From Onthomorpha sp937906975 (lineage in GTDB: Bacteria > Bacteroidota > Bacteroidia > Bacteroidales > P3), in assembly GCA_045614605.1 (NCBI GenBank), contig JAZLDH010000001.1, positions 1-64,000 of the forward strand: 64,000 nucleotides of DNA. Reading direction: 5' to 3'. Shown piece after piece: positions 12,001 through 19,000 of the stretch. Position 1 is the stretch's first letter; the number at the start of each line of letters is the position of its first letter. A program made the translations under genes and the position numbers. The notes beneath the pieces were generated by a model, which worked only from the letters and a program-made list of their open reading frames with translations, searched no databases and was not told where the DNA came from.

Positions 12001-12557
12001 TTATGATAGAATCTCCAATTTTTAACCTTACCTCATTGCCAAATCCTACACTTTCTTTTGGCTATAATATAACATCTTTGTTTGGTGGAGCAGTATTGAA
12101 AGTGCTTTACAGAGAAAATCAAGGTGATGAATGGGGATTGTTACGAGAATACACAACACAAGCTTCCGTAAACGAAGTAATAAGCCTACATCATACTTCA
12201 TCAAATTACCAAATTGCATTCCAAGCAATAGGAGCAGAACCATCAGACTTTCATGTTAATCAAATAACTATATACTCTTCTCCTACAGGTAGTCTAATTG
12301 CAGAGGAAGAAAACACTTTACAAACAATTCTTTATCCAAACCCTGCTTTAAAAGAAACCACCCTGCAAGTAGAAGGACTAAGCACAGATGCACAAATAAC
12401 AATCAGCGACCTACAAGGAAGAATCATAAGTAGGGGAGTGATGAAAGCAAATGAAAAAACTTACACAATCAACCTTAGTGAATTTGCAAGCGGAGTTTAC
12501 TACATAAGAATAGTAACAGACAAAGCAATCAGTACACAAAAATTGATAGTTGAATAA
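6042..12557 (+). CDS. Giant T9SS type A secreted protein with repeated choice-of-anchor J/MAM-like and Fn3 modules
   Basis: This 2171-residue paralogue of the preceding giant gene has a signal peptide of about 19 residues (ends QVSAQ). A first region of about 170 residues is followed by about six alternations of Fn3 modules with jelly-roll modules that end in AIDNLR/AIDNIR-type strands. A type A T9SS sorting domain occupies about the last 80 residues and is nearly identical to those of the two upstream genes. It is presumably exported by T9SS and acts outside the cell as an adhesin or binding protein; no catalytic domain is visible. Passenger modules diverge much more from the neighbour than the C-terminus and flanking DNA do. 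Confidence 0.85.
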   Translation: MKRILFILSLLLAMQVSAQVEIIIGDTTSTQTSSKVPLSVDYRYSYSQSVYKRSELVAGEISSISYYFTSESLSAGTISIYMKETSDSVLNSFSSSEGFVQVFSGALNLTNGWTTFVFPEIFEYSGQNNLVVAVVKSDNSYSFNHNFKVSASDSCSIHRYTDNQAYDLNSTHGSGSVVALRPVTKFGMFPSEDYCYPPINLYTYVSSSDTVTISWSPGDSSSSVFALAYKTDAEEEWIVENDEITDTSYTLTSLLPYTKYNIKLWTVCPNGNSFSQYQTFITQPNDGCFIYLTYEEDFDDLGNLSPWRYTHIGGNKWHVGPAVNNTRDIEGFFTEGNALYISNDGGLTNSYNNAETSTSHFSTLITITDSVYYGISFDYKLTGDGYADKLSVYLVPLYQELTTSTNGFISLGTLTNTQNTWRRFEKAFHQSLSAGIYQLVFTWNNNGYNGENPPAAIDNLRVQASMCAIPTGISATVSDIDGTASMTVSISDTVNPASSYIVEYRLAGETVWDTVQGVNPILIPYLPYSSVIEYRVVASCGAGGLSMPSNIITIKTPCGPTDEYPFKEYFEENPLTYNSDTSFNCWKIINGGYEYCIWQHLTSQGIKGSNAITYNSYSYSSDLVFDDWLISPVFALNGNQRLNFQYKLPYLNQLDPRPKIDVYLYNTDIVDYSSPEDTIYCEYVTTIYDSTLEISKWKMAEILLSDYIGNYRIALVIREQNPTFYLDNFIVSDIPDCFEVYGLDVNAYSGTSVSINYEIDNISGAGVAIAYAPETVNHNFDVESADIEIISGDEELPYILEGLEPGTTYVFAASQLCGGEWSDTTKAIMPMVYTVPFSFDFETEETTPQISFTRDDGQNTWFLGGLYNSYYDGDTLAGRSLYVTNDNGTSASYSRGNGYNCYAYLNVNFAQGAEYELFFDWMCEGVVNNDYLKVYLLPFGQTISEEYAITEQLNLSTQWRREQFILPAHHYNGGYQLVFAFETHNWSSEYYLSAIIDNIRIEVNDCARIVDLGLSVSESENVPNLVVGLLDQFNTNASYVLRYKESNQAQYTEITGLTRDSFPYIISNGIEYQRIYQMQIGVICEQGDAPYFNEEVFSIMTPCTVLPTPWEERFDENILEEQYCWTRYNGLISAYDTTYTEDLELNSSWTVENVILNGVNSQRLRARVRGTELKDWVVTPPINLGNQGNIKQIVFDLALRPSDTDVPTVCGDDDKFMVAFSLDNGVSWDIHNAIVFRNNDQDTLHNLSSFSNQPFPFSFKLVDENNQPITGLIKIAFYVESTIATTDNVLCIDNLSVEDWLECQTPHNPQVLPQDIRSNSAIVNFTTLDNLAEYFEYVVVEGECNNFDTLSTLFSSETSILLPNLEEETLYSFAVRGVCENEIYSQWISTTFTTIREPKPIPFETTFSDSIRWYVATNGVSQNSWSIGTATSADTNGRAAYISTDEGISYDAEISQTPTIAYLYQDVAFGETMNNFELFFDWKAIGRVTGTNVASALYVYLLDIEPLPTSTLLPDPILTLHSSEQWQSERVFLGNIIGDKRLVFAAYGYTTENEIQTPAAIDNVRLITSPCSVIENVAALNTTTNSIELVWDSTDATTYVVYYKDDFSTSYQTMTTTDNYASFTNLSSSSCYYFKIKGLCGENESLFSEELTVFTLSEIATLPYSCDFEGPATNGWTIKNGTCANRWWVGNVENSSNSSLFITGDNGVSNNINYMQTSVVIAEKQFQLGQRDSLRISFDVKIPDNGGANYLKVFFVPETVEFEPSINSQIFYYSHYSDGILMTHSIYENRYVIEGINQTQNLSITIPTPFNERRKLVFVWVNSMSNQNSQGAIIDNVVLEEVGDIITCVKPVANSVRANRVLQTTAEVYWQDEDQTHNAWNVYYKAEGDTYYQMVTATNQCSITLENLYPYTRYSLFVKTNCGDTESYPTDTIRFCTHCEEIAEFPYVANFNGGDLSCWITQEGRVNNWTILNNSTLVYDALDYDSVMIESPIFNLTSLPNPTLSFGYNITSLFGGAVLKVLYRENQGDEWGLLREYTTQASVNEVISLHHTSSNYQIAFQAIGAEPSDFHVNQITIYSSPTGSLIAEEENTLQTILYPNPALKETTLQVEGLSTDAQITISDLQGRIISRGVMKANEKTYTINLSEFASGVYYIRIVTDKAISTQKLIVE

Positions 12558-12577
12558 GCTTGATAATCAAATAACAC

Positions 12578-12616
12578 AAAAGAGCGACTCAAATCAAAGA
12601 GTCGCTCTTTTTTTTC
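12578..12616 (+). terminator. Rho-independent terminator (shared type, copy 3)
   Basis: AAAGAGCGACTC (12579-12590) pairs perfectly with GAGTCGCTCTTT (12599-12610) and is followed by T's. Confidence 0.9.
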
Positions 12617-12652
12617 GCAAGAATTTTGTCCGAATCTTTTAATAAATAAAGT

Positions 12653-12683
12653 TTTGTGCTTAGATAATTATTATATACCTTTG
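12653..12683 (+). promoter_or_regulatory. Promoter for the LRR T9SS gene
   Basis: TTTG at 12653-12656, a 19-nt spacer, and TACCTTTG at 12676-12683, 54 nt before the ATG. Confidence 0.8.
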
Positions 12684-12737
12684 CAGGTGAGAATTTTACA
12701 ATAGAAATAATTTAATTAACAATTAAAAATTAACAAA

Positions 12738-13604
12738 ATGAAAAGGACATTATCATTTCTTTGTACCCTATTATGTGCAAATATGCTTTTTGCACAAACA
12801 AGTTTTTGGGTTGATTCGTTAGAATACGAAATATATCCTGAATTATTGCCTGGATTGGCAATTCTTACTTATGCTGATAATTCAATTACAACTGCAAATA
12901 TTCCTGAAACTGTTAATTATAACGGAACGAATTATAGCGTTAGGCTTATAGCATATAGAGCATTTGCAAATTGTGATAGATTAACTTCTGTTACTGTCCC
13001 TAATAGTGTTGAAGAGTTTGGTCATAATGTTTTTGAACATTGTTCTGCTTTAACCTCTGTTACTATTGGTAATGGTATTTTTTCTATTGGTGAGAATTTA
13101 TTTGCTGATTGTATTATGTTACAAACAGTTACTTTGGGTTCCAATGTTAATTATATTGGCAGTGGCGCATTTGGTAATTCTGAATTGTTGGAAAACGTTA
13201 CTTGTTTGTCAATAATTCCTCCTGTAATAAGCGATGACACTGCATTCCCTAACCCTAACGATGCAATATTAACCGTTCCTTGCGGTAGTTTGGCGGCTTA
13301 TAGTTCTGCTAACTCCTTATGGAGCACTTTATTTGCCGATAGAATTGAGGAAGATTGCGCAACAGATAGTGGTTTAGAAGAAACAGAAGTTGAAAACCTT
13401 TCTTTCTTCCCTAATCCTACAAAAAGCAAAATTACTTTCAGCCAAACAATAGAGAATATAGAAGTAATAGATTTAACAGGAAAGACAATCCTTACCTTCT
13501 CTAATGCAAAAACAATAGATATTGACGCTTTGCCAAGTGGTACTTATTATTTGCGATTAACAGATAATGAAAAGACCACGCTGCGAAAAGTGATTAAACA
13601 ATAA
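12738..13604 (+). CDS. Secreted BspA-type leucine-rich repeat protein with T9SS type A sorting domain
   Basis: The protein has 288 residues. A signal peptide ends at about residue 20 (LFAQ). Residues about 60-165 hold four to five BspA/LRR_5 repeats of the pattern LTSVTVPNSVxxxGxxxFxxC. A cap with LTVPCGSLAAY and a W follows, as is usual at the end of these repeats. Residues about 210-288 are a type A T9SS sorting domain (FFPNPTKSKITF... GTYYLRL... VIKQ), which is divergent from the KLIVE-ending domains upstream. BspA-type repeats in this phylum often bind host or matrix proteins, but the ligand here is not inferable. It is short compared with most BspA proteins. Confidence 0.85.
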   Translation: MKRTLSFLCTLLCANMLFAQTSFWVDSLEYEIYPELLPGLAILTYADNSITTANIPETVNYNGTNYSVRLIAYRAFANCDRLTSVTVPNSVEEFGHNVFEHCSALTSVTIGNGIFSIGENLFADCIMLQTVTLGSNVNYIGSGAFGNSELLENVTCLSIIPPVISDDTAFPNPNDAILTVPCGSLAAYSSANSLWSTLFADRIEEDCATDSGLEETEVENLSFFPNPTKSKITFSQTIENIEVIDLTGKTILTFSNAKTIDIDALPSGTYYLRLTDNEKTTLRKVIKQ

Positions 13605-13610
13605 ACCTTA

Positions 13611-13649
13611 AAATAGCGACTTTTTTTTCAAAGAGTCGCTCTTTTTTTT
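13611..13649 (+). terminator. Rho-independent terminator (shared type, copy 4)
   Basis: AGCGACT (13615-13621) pairs with AGTCGCT (13634-13640) and is followed by a T run. This is the weakest and most diverged of the four related hairpins. Confidence 0.8.
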
Positions 13650-13702
13650 CTTTGTTTTAGAAAAATATTTCAAAGAAATAAATTTCTAAAACAAAGAAAT
13701 AT

Positions 13703-13710
13703 TATCTTTG
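13703..13710 (+). promoter_or_regulatory. -7 element for the tRNA-editing gene
   Basis: TATCTTTG fits TAnnTTTG and lies 25 nt before the ATG at 13736. No convincing TTTG is present at the -33 position. Confidence 0.5.
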
Positions 13711-13735
13711 CATTTGAAGAAATAAAAAAATTGTT

Positions 13736-14263
13736 ATGGAAAACGAAAGAATTGACAAAGTACTGAATTTTTTACAAGAGAATAAGATTGAGTTTTCTCA
13801 TTATCTTCACCCTGAGGGCAAGACTATTGAGGAGGCAAAGCGTTGGTGGAAAGATGATGGTAGTGTTCATTGCAAGAATCTCTTTTTCCGCAATCACAAA
13901 GGTAATAAGCACTATTTGGTTTGCTTTCATTGCGATTATGAATTGGATATTCACGATTTGGAACAAAGGCTTAAAGCAAGACTTGTTTCGCAAGGCTTGC
14001 CTTCTTGTGGTAAACTATCGTTTGCTTCGCCTGAAAGAATGATGAAATACTTAGGCTTAGAGCCGGGAAGTGTTTCTCCGTTTGGCTTGATTAACGATCA
14101 GGAGCATCATGTCTATCTTTTCCTTGATGAAAAGCTTAAATCTGCCGACACTCTTTCCTTCCACCCAAATGATTGTAGAGGTACGGTGGTGATAAAACGA
14201 GATGAGTTTGAACGCTATCTTGAAATCATAGGAAATGATTACGAATATTTGACCTTGTATTAG
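13736..14263 (+). CDS. Prolyl-tRNA synthetase-associated (YbaK/ProXp-type) aminoacyl-tRNA deacylase
   Basis: This 175-residue cytoplasmic protein of the YbaK/EbsC INS-like editing fold probably hydrolyses mischarged tRNA(Pro), typically Ala-tRNA(Pro). Supporting motifs are HCKNLFFRNHKG near residues 43-54 (the conserved lysine), the KLSFASPERMMKYLGLEPG stretch near 98-116, SPFGLIND at about 118-125 and FHPND near 142-146. Its length is normal for the stand-alone form. The substrate preference between ProXp-ala and YbaK classes is inferred from these motifs only. Confidence 0.88.
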   Translation: MENERIDKVLNFLQENKIEFSHYLHPEGKTIEEAKRWWKDDGSVHCKNLFFRNHKGNKHYLVCFHCDYELDIHDLEQRLKARLVSQGLPSCGKLSFASPERMMKYLGLEPGSVSPFGLINDQEHHVYLFLDEKLKSADTLSFHPNDCRGTVVIKRDEFERYLEIIGNDYEYLTLY

Positions 14264-14275
14264 GAATGGAAAAAT

Positions 14276-14313
14276 AAAAAAGCCGCATCGATTGATACGG
14301 CTTTTGTTTTTTT
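14276..14313. terminator. Bidirectional terminator between the deacylase gene and rny
   Basis: AAAAAGCCG and CGGCTTTT flank a loop with a small inner stem (stem 14281-14302). A-rich and T-rich flanks allow it to act on both convergent transcripts. Confidence 0.8.
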
Positions 14314-14329
14314 ATGTTTATTGTTTTCT

Positions 14330-15871
14330 TTATTTTGCGTAGTTTACTGAACGTGTTTCGCGTATTACGGTTACTTTTATCATTCCTGGGAATACCATTT
14401 CGCTTTGAATACGTTTTGATAAGTCCATTGAGATTTGGTTTGCTTCTGCGTCTGATACTTTTTCTGCTGAAACGATAACTCTTAATTCTCTTCCGGCTTG
14501 GATTGCGTAAGTTTTAACTACTCCGTTGTAACTCATTGCCATTTCTTCCAATTTGTTTAATCGGTTGATGTAAGCCTCAACAACTTCTCGTCTTGCTCCT
14601 GGTCTTGCTCCTGAAATTGCATCACACACTTGTACGATTGGTGCATAAAGGCTTTCCATTTCGATTTCGTCGTGGTGTGCTCCGATAGCGTTGCATACTT
14701 CTGGTTTTTCTTTGTATTTTTCTGCAAGCTTCATACCGTGAATTGCGTGTGGAAGTTCTGGTTCGTTATCTGGAACTTTTCCTATGTCGTGAAGTAATCC
14801 TGCTCTTTTTGCTATCTTTGGATTTAATCCTAATTCGCTTGCCATTGTTGCACAAAGGTTAGCTACTTCGCGAGAGTGTTGCAATAGATTTTGTCCGTAT
14901 GAAGAACGATACTTCATCTTTCCTACTATTCTGATTAGTTCAGGGTGTAGGTTCATTATTCCAAGGTCGATGCAAGTACGTTTTCCTGTTTCTATTACTT
15001 CTTGTTCGATTTGTTTCTTTGTTTTTGAAACGACTTCTTCTATTCTTGCTGGGTGGATACGTCCATCGGTTACAAGTTTGTGTAGAGATAGTCTTGCGAT
15101 TTCTCTTCTTACTGGGTCAAAGCATGAAAGTAAGATTGCATCTGGCGAGTCGTCTATGATTACTTCTACGCCTGTTAGGTTTTCAAGCGTACGAATGTTT
15201 CTTCCTTCACGTCCTATGATTCTTCCTTTTACTTCTTCGCTTTCTAAGTTAAAGACTGAAACTGTGTTTTCAATAGCGTTTTCTGTTGCAGTGCGTTGAA
15301 TGGATTCTATCACTATTTTTTTTGCTTGTTGATTAGCTGTTAGTTTTGCTTCTTCAACAATATCCATAATTTTGCTCATTGCCTCATCTCTTGCTTCTTC
15401 GGTAAGGGTTTCTACAAGTTGAGCTTTTGCTTCTTCTGCTGATAGACCTGCAATTTGTTCTAATTTAGTAACGCTTTCTTTGTAGGTTTTCTCAACTTCT
15501 TGTTGTCTTAATTGTAATTTTTCTACTTGTTTGTTAAGGTTTTCTTTTGCTTGAAGAAATTCGTTGCTTTTCTTTTGAAGTTCTTCTACCTTTTGGTTAA
15601 GGGTTTGTTCTTTTTGTTTGATTTTGTTTTCGGCTTGCATTACTTTGTTGTTGCGTTCTTGAACTTGTTTTTCGTGCTCGCCTTTTAGTTGCAAGAATTT
15701 TTCTTTTGCTTGCAACATCTTTTCTTTTTTTATTATTTCGGCTTTTTCTTCAGCCTCCTTTAATAAATCTAAACTCTTTTTTTCCAAGTTTTTTTTCAAA
15801 CTTGTGTGAGATAGAAGTATGCCAACTCCTAAACCAACTACTAATCCGATAAGGATATATACAAATACCAT
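14330..15871 (-). CDS. rny: Ribonuclease Y
   Basis: This is a 513-residue membrane-tethered endoribonuclease that starts bulk mRNA decay. An N-terminal membrane helix (about residues 3-21) is followed by a long charged coiled coil (about 25-190). A KH domain with the GRIIGREGRNIR loop lies at about 213-224. An HD domain follows with H...HD (LLQHSREVA near 331-339, LLHDIGK near 361-367) binding the metal pair, and the usual C-terminal domain ends at residue 513. Length and order are typical. It lies at the end of a minus-strand group with zapA and the probable 6S RNA. Confidence 0.96.
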   Translation of the reverse strand: MVFVYILIGLVVGLGVGILLSHTSLKKNLEKKSLDLLKEAEEKAEIIKKEKMLQAKEKFLQLKGEHEKQVQERNNKVMQAENKIKQKEQTLNQKVEELQKKSNEFLQAKENLNKQVEKLQLRQQEVEKTYKESVTKLEQIAGLSAEEAKAQLVETLTEEARDEAMSKIMDIVEEAKLTANQQAKKIVIESIQRTATENAIENTVSVFNLESEEVKGRIIGREGRNIRTLENLTGVEVIIDDSPDAILLSCFDPVRREIARLSLHKLVTDGRIHPARIEEVVSKTKKQIEQEVIETGKRTCIDLGIMNLHPELIRIVGKMKYRSSYGQNLLQHSREVANLCATMASELGLNPKIAKRAGLLHDIGKVPDNEPELPHAIHGMKLAEKYKEKPEVCNAIGAHHDEIEMESLYAPIVQVCDAISGARPGARREVVEAYINRLNKLEEMAMSYNGVVKTYAIQAGRELRVIVSAEKVSDAEANQISMDLSKRIQSEMVFPGMIKVTVIRETRSVNYAK

Positions 15872-15946
15872 AATTATTAGTGTTTATTATTTATAAATAT
15901 GGCAACTTATTCGGAGAGAGAAGAAATGTTTACGAAAACTATTGCG

Positions 15947-16145
15947 AAAAAAACCGCATCTTTTCTTTAAAACGGAGCGTGTAAACTCCTAATATGATAA
16001 GTTTTGAGTGCCTTTTGTTATCAAACTTCCACCGTCTCGAAAGAGAATCCTAAGGATTGAGGCCTGTTTTATCCAAAATGAGCGTTCTCGTTTAATGTTT
16101 TTTCTGTTGAATTTACGTAACTGATTTTATAAGAATCGATGCGGT
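15947..16145 (-). ncRNA. ssrS: Probable 6S RNA between zapA and rny
   Basis: On the minus strand an ACCGCATC arm (16145-16138) pairs with GATGCGGT (15960-15953), which is followed by seven T's. This defines a transcript of about 199 nt whose 5' and 3' ends form a closing stem that continues inward (TTCTT/AAGAA, TAAAA/TTTTA). Small inner hairpins such as GGAG...CTCC and TCCTTAGGA are present. A long rod with paired ends and an internal open region is the 6S architecture, and zapA neighbours the 6S gene in many bacteria. No long coding frame occupies the region. 6S RNA would bind the RpoD holoenzyme. The identification is by structure and context, not by alignment. Confidence 0.6.
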
Positions 16146-16148
16146 ATA

Positions 16149-16445
16149 TTATTTGTCTAATATCTCTGTAAGATATTTATCCAATTCGGTTAATCTATTT
16201 TCTATTTTCTTATTATTTGATTCGTTTGCATTTTGCTGAATCTTTATATAAGAAGTCATATATTGTAAAAGCACCATAGCAAGTAAGTCTTGATTATCTT
16301 TATATGAGTACATACTCGCATATTTTTTTAGTGTTTCATTAACTATTTCAGAGGCTTTTTTGAAAATCTCTTTATCCTTGTCCTTGATATTGACTTTATA
16401 TATTCTATTTGCAATATCTAATTCAATTCTTACGTCCTCTTCCAT
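16149..16445 (-). CDS. zapA: Cell division protein ZapA
   Basis: This 98-residue protein has the ZapA layout: a small N-terminal domain with the IxIANRxYxVxI-type strand (residues about 5-20) followed by a long helix predicted to coil (about 40-98). ZapA crosslinks FtsZ filaments at the division septum. It follows the coiled-coil gene by 3 nt and precedes the probable 6S RNA by 3 nt, so it is likely co-transcribed with both. Confidence 0.85.
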   Translation of the reverse strand: MEEDVRIELDIANRIYKVNIKDKDKEIFKKASEIVNETLKKYASMYSYKDNQDLLAMVLLQYMTSYIKIQQNANESNNKKIENRLTELDKYLTEILDK

Positions 16446-16448
16446 AGT

Positions 16449-16733
16449 TTAGTTATTATGATTTTCGCTCGAAATTAGTAATGCCAAACTTTTTTCTACC
16501 TTACGCAACAATTCGTCTATTTTCGTTTTAAATTCCTCAGTCTCTTCTCGTTGCTTTGTTTTTTCTTTTGTTTCTAATTTTTCAATTTTGTTAATTAACC
16601 CTTGCTTTTCTTCTAACAACTCAATATTAGCCTGTTTTAGTTTAAGGTTTTCATTTTCTAATTTTTGGATTTTATCCACTAAAACAAAAACCTTATTTTC
16701 TATTTCATCAATTATTGTTTGCAATTTCTCCAT
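16449..16733 (-). CDS. Small coiled-coil protein, ZapB-like
   Basis: The protein has 94 residues and is almost entirely a heptad-rich coiled coil (IENKVFVLVDKIQKLENENL onward). In Bacteroidota a gene like this stands directly before zapA and is often named ZapB-like. A role with ZapA in Z-ring organisation is inferred from position and shape, since coiled coils alone give little homology signal. Gap to zapA is 3 nt. Confidence 0.6.
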   Translation of the reverse strand: MEKLQTIIDEIENKVFVLVDKIQKLENENLKLKQANIELLEEKQGLINKIEKLETKEKTKQREETEEFKTKIDELLRKVEKSLALLISSENHNN

Positions 16734-16785
16734 AATGTTAGAAGATTATCAAGTGCAAATATAACTTTATTTTTTTAATAACGCA

Positions 16786-17994
16786 TTATTCTATGGGTAA
16801 ATTATGTCCCATGCGTTCTTTTTTTGTTTTTAAGTAGCGTTCGTTGTGCTTTGTAGGCTCTATAATAATAGGCACTGTATCAACAATTTGAATGCCATAG
16901 CCTTCAAGTCCGCTTCTCTTTTTAGGGTTGTTAGAAATTAAGCGAATTTTAGTTGCGCCCATATCTCTGATTATTTGAGCACCAATTCCGTAATCTCTTT
17001 CATCAGCCTTAAATCCTAAAGCAAGGTTTGCATCTACTGTATCCATACCTTGTTCTTGCAAGTGATAAGCTTTAAGTTTGTTTACCAAGCCAATTCCTCT
17101 TCCTTCTTGACTCATGTAAACCACCATTCCCTTACCTTCTTTGTCAATCATCTCCATAGCAGTGTGAAGTTGAGCTCCACAATCACATTTACAAGAACCA
17201 AAAATATCACCTGTTGCACAAGAAGAGTGAACTCTACATAAAATAGGCTCGTCCTTATCCCACTCACCTTTTTTCAACACCATGTGTGTATTGTCCTTTC
17301 CTTTTTCAGTATAGGCTATCAATTTGAAATCACCCCATTGAGTAGGAAGAGAAACCTCTTGCTCTCTATTGATAAGAGTTTCGTGTTGAACTCTATAAGC
17401 TATTAAATCCTTTATAGTTACTATCTTTATGCCATATTCTTTTGACTTTTTCAATAACTCAGGCATTCTCGCCATAGTACCGTCTTCGTTCATGATTTCG
17501 ATAAGAGCGGCAGCAGGTTGAAGCCCTGCTAAACGAGCAAGGTCAATTGAAGCCTCAGTGTGTCCTGCACGTTTCAATACACCTTCATCTTGAGCATACA
17601 AAGGATTGATGTGTCCTGGACGACCAAAAGTCTCAGGAGTAGAATTAGGGTCAGCCAAAGCCTTAATAGTTTCTGCTCTATCGTGAGTAGAAACTCCTGT
17701 TGAACAACCCTCAATCTTATCAACAGTTACAGTGAAAGGAGTTCCAAGAATAGAAGTATTGTCATTAACTTGTTTATCCAATTCTAATTCTTTACAACGT
17801 TGCATAGTGATAGGAGCACACAATACGCCACGACCCTCCTTAAGCATAAAATTAACCTTTTCAGGGGTTATTTTTTCAGCGGCGATGATGAAATCTCCTT
17901 CATTCTCTCTATCCTCGTCATCAACCACTATTACAAATTTACCTTCTTTGAAATCTGCAATTGCTTCTTCTATTGTATTTAGTTTTATATCCAT
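16786..17994 (-). CDS. ribBA: Bifunctional 3,4-dihydroxy-2-butanone-4-phosphate synthase / GTP cyclohydrolase II
   Basis: This 402-residue fusion provides both entry reactions of riboflavin synthesis. The RibB half (about 1-200) has the acidic DDEDRENEGDF loop (residues about 25-35) and the CSTGVSTHDRAETI and GHTEASIDLARLAG motifs. The RibA half (about 208-402) has the zinc site CxxG...C-K-C-D-C (SSCATGDIFGSCKCDCG) and the SQEGRGIGLVNKLKAY catalytic loop. Both sets of residues are intact, so both activities are expected. No FMN riboswitch is evident in the short upstream region. Confidence 0.96.
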   Translation of the reverse strand: MDIKLNTIEEAIADFKEGKFVIVVDDEDRENEGDFIIAAEKITPEKVNFMLKEGRGVLCAPITMQRCKELELDKQVNDNTSILGTPFTVTVDKIEGCSTGVSTHDRAETIKALADPNSTPETFGRPGHINPLYAQDEGVLKRAGHTEASIDLARLAGLQPAAALIEIMNEDGTMARMPELLKKSKEYGIKIVTIKDLIAYRVQHETLINREQEVSLPTQWGDFKLIAYTEKGKDNTHMVLKKGEWDKDEPILCRVHSSCATGDIFGSCKCDCGAQLHTAMEMIDKEGKGMVVYMSQEGRGIGLVNKLKAYHLQEQGMDTVDANLALGFKADERDYGIGAQIIRDMGATKIRLISNNPKKRSGLEGYGIQIVDTVPIIIEPTKHNERYLKTKKERMGHNLPIE

Positions 17995-18026
17995 TAGTTT
18001 TGTGTATTATCATTTTTACCAATTTG

Positions 18027-18034
18027 CAAATATA
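18027..18034 (-). promoter_or_regulatory. -7 element for ribBA
   Basis: On the minus strand TATATTTG matches TAnnTTTG and sits 33 nt before the ribBA start. The -33 box is unclear. Confidence 0.5.
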
Positions 18035-18087
18035 CGTAATTTTCTTTGAAATATGGATTAAAAATACATTCTTCTTGTAAGTTTTTG

Positions 18088-18095
18088 TATCTTTG
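18088..18095 (+). promoter_or_regulatory. -7 element for the LysE-family gene
   Basis: TATCTTTG matches TAnnTTTG, 22 nt before the ATG at 18117. No good TTTG lies 19 nt upstream. Confidence 0.5.
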
Positions 18096-18116
18096 CACCC
18101 ATAAAGAATAGAATAT

Positions 18117-18764
18117 ATGGGATTTTTTCACGTAATAATGCAAGGAATTTTATTTGGCTTTACACTCTCTTTCATGGTAGGGCCAGCCTTTTTTTCGCTC
18201 TTGCAAACAAGTATCACTCACGGCTTTAAGGCAGGCGCTAACCTTGCTTTCGGAATTTCTGTTTCGGATATAATTTTGGTGTTTATCTCATGGTTTGGAC
18301 TATCTTCGCTTTTCGCCTCAGAAAAAGCACAATTAATACTTGGTTTAGTAGGAGGAATAGTAATAATCTTGTTTGGCATTTACAATTTTACAAAAAAACA
18401 AGTAGTACAACCCACAAGAGATATTGATAATATTAAAACAAAATTTCACTTCAAATATTTCGCAAAAGGATTTGTCTTTAACGTAGCAAATCCTGGCGTT
18501 TGGATTTATTGGCTCTTGCCAATCAGCGTTGCAAGTAGCTATGAAACAAATCTACAAATAGTTTTCTTAGCCTTTATCTTGATAACCGTTTTGTTAATGG
18601 ATATTGTAAAATGTGCAATAGCCAATGAATTGAAAAATTTCCTTACAATCAAGGTCGTTTTAGTAATAAATAGGATGGTAGGTGTGATTTTAGTTCTCTT
18701 TGGACTATACTTAGCCTGCTCACCATTCTTTCCCGAAGTTAGTTTGTTAGATATATCTAAATAA
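18117..18764 (+). CDS. LysE/RhtB-family amino-acid exporter
   Basis: This 215-residue inner-membrane protein has about six hydrophobic segments. The N-terminal GFTLSFMVGPAFFSLLQTSI stretch (residues about 14-33) is the family signature region with the conserved GP. Family members export amino acids or small metabolites by proton antiport; the substrate is not inferable. It is divergent from ribBA and 4 nt ahead of a small lipoprotein gene, so those two may be co-transcribed. Confidence 0.85.
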   Translation: MGFFHVIMQGILFGFTLSFMVGPAFFSLLQTSITHGFKAGANLAFGISVSDIILVFISWFGLSSLFASEKAQLILGLVGGIVIILFGIYNFTKKQVVQPTRDIDNIKTKFHFKYFAKGFVFNVANPGVWIYWLLPISVASSYETNLQIVFLAFILITVLLMDIVKCAIANELKNFLTIKVVLVINRMVGVILVLFGLYLACSPFFPEVSLLDISK

Positions 18765-18768
18765 GATT

Positions 18769-18975
18769 ATGAAAAGATTTAAAAAAACAACAATTCTTTT
18801 TCTTATAGTAAGTTTATTTTTAGGAGTTCCTATGTTTTTTTCTTCTTGCTCTTCAAGTAGCGATGCCGTTATGGTTGGAGTACCACAACAAAACTTAAAG
18901 AAAAGTCATAAAATAGGCAGTTATAAGGTTAAGTCAGCAAAGGAAAAGCCTGCGAAAAATAAAAAAGGAAATTAA
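18769..18975 (+). CDS. Small putative lipoprotein, unrecognised
   Basis: This is a 68-residue protein. An N-terminal hydrophobic segment ends in a lipobox-like FFSSC (Cys near residue 27), followed by a serine run and a lysine-rich tail. That pattern fits a signal-peptidase II lipoprotein. It starts 4 nt after the LysE-family gene, which suggests co-transcription. I recognise no family. Confidence 0.6.
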   Translation: MKRFKKTTILFLIVSLFLGVPMFFSSCSSSSDAVMVGVPQQNLKKSHKIGSYKVKSAKEKPAKNKKGN

Positions 18976-19000
18976 ATCTTAGGATTAGAAAATTTTTTCT

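Noticed and set aside
15947..16145. tRNA or 5S rRNA gene
   Set aside because: No cloverleaf, T-loop consensus or CCA context; the long end-pairing rod with a terminal T run does not suit either.
17995..18116. FMN riboswitch ahead of ribBA
   Set aside because: The leader is about 30 nt from the -7 element to the start codon, too short for the aptamer, and the conserved cores are not seen.
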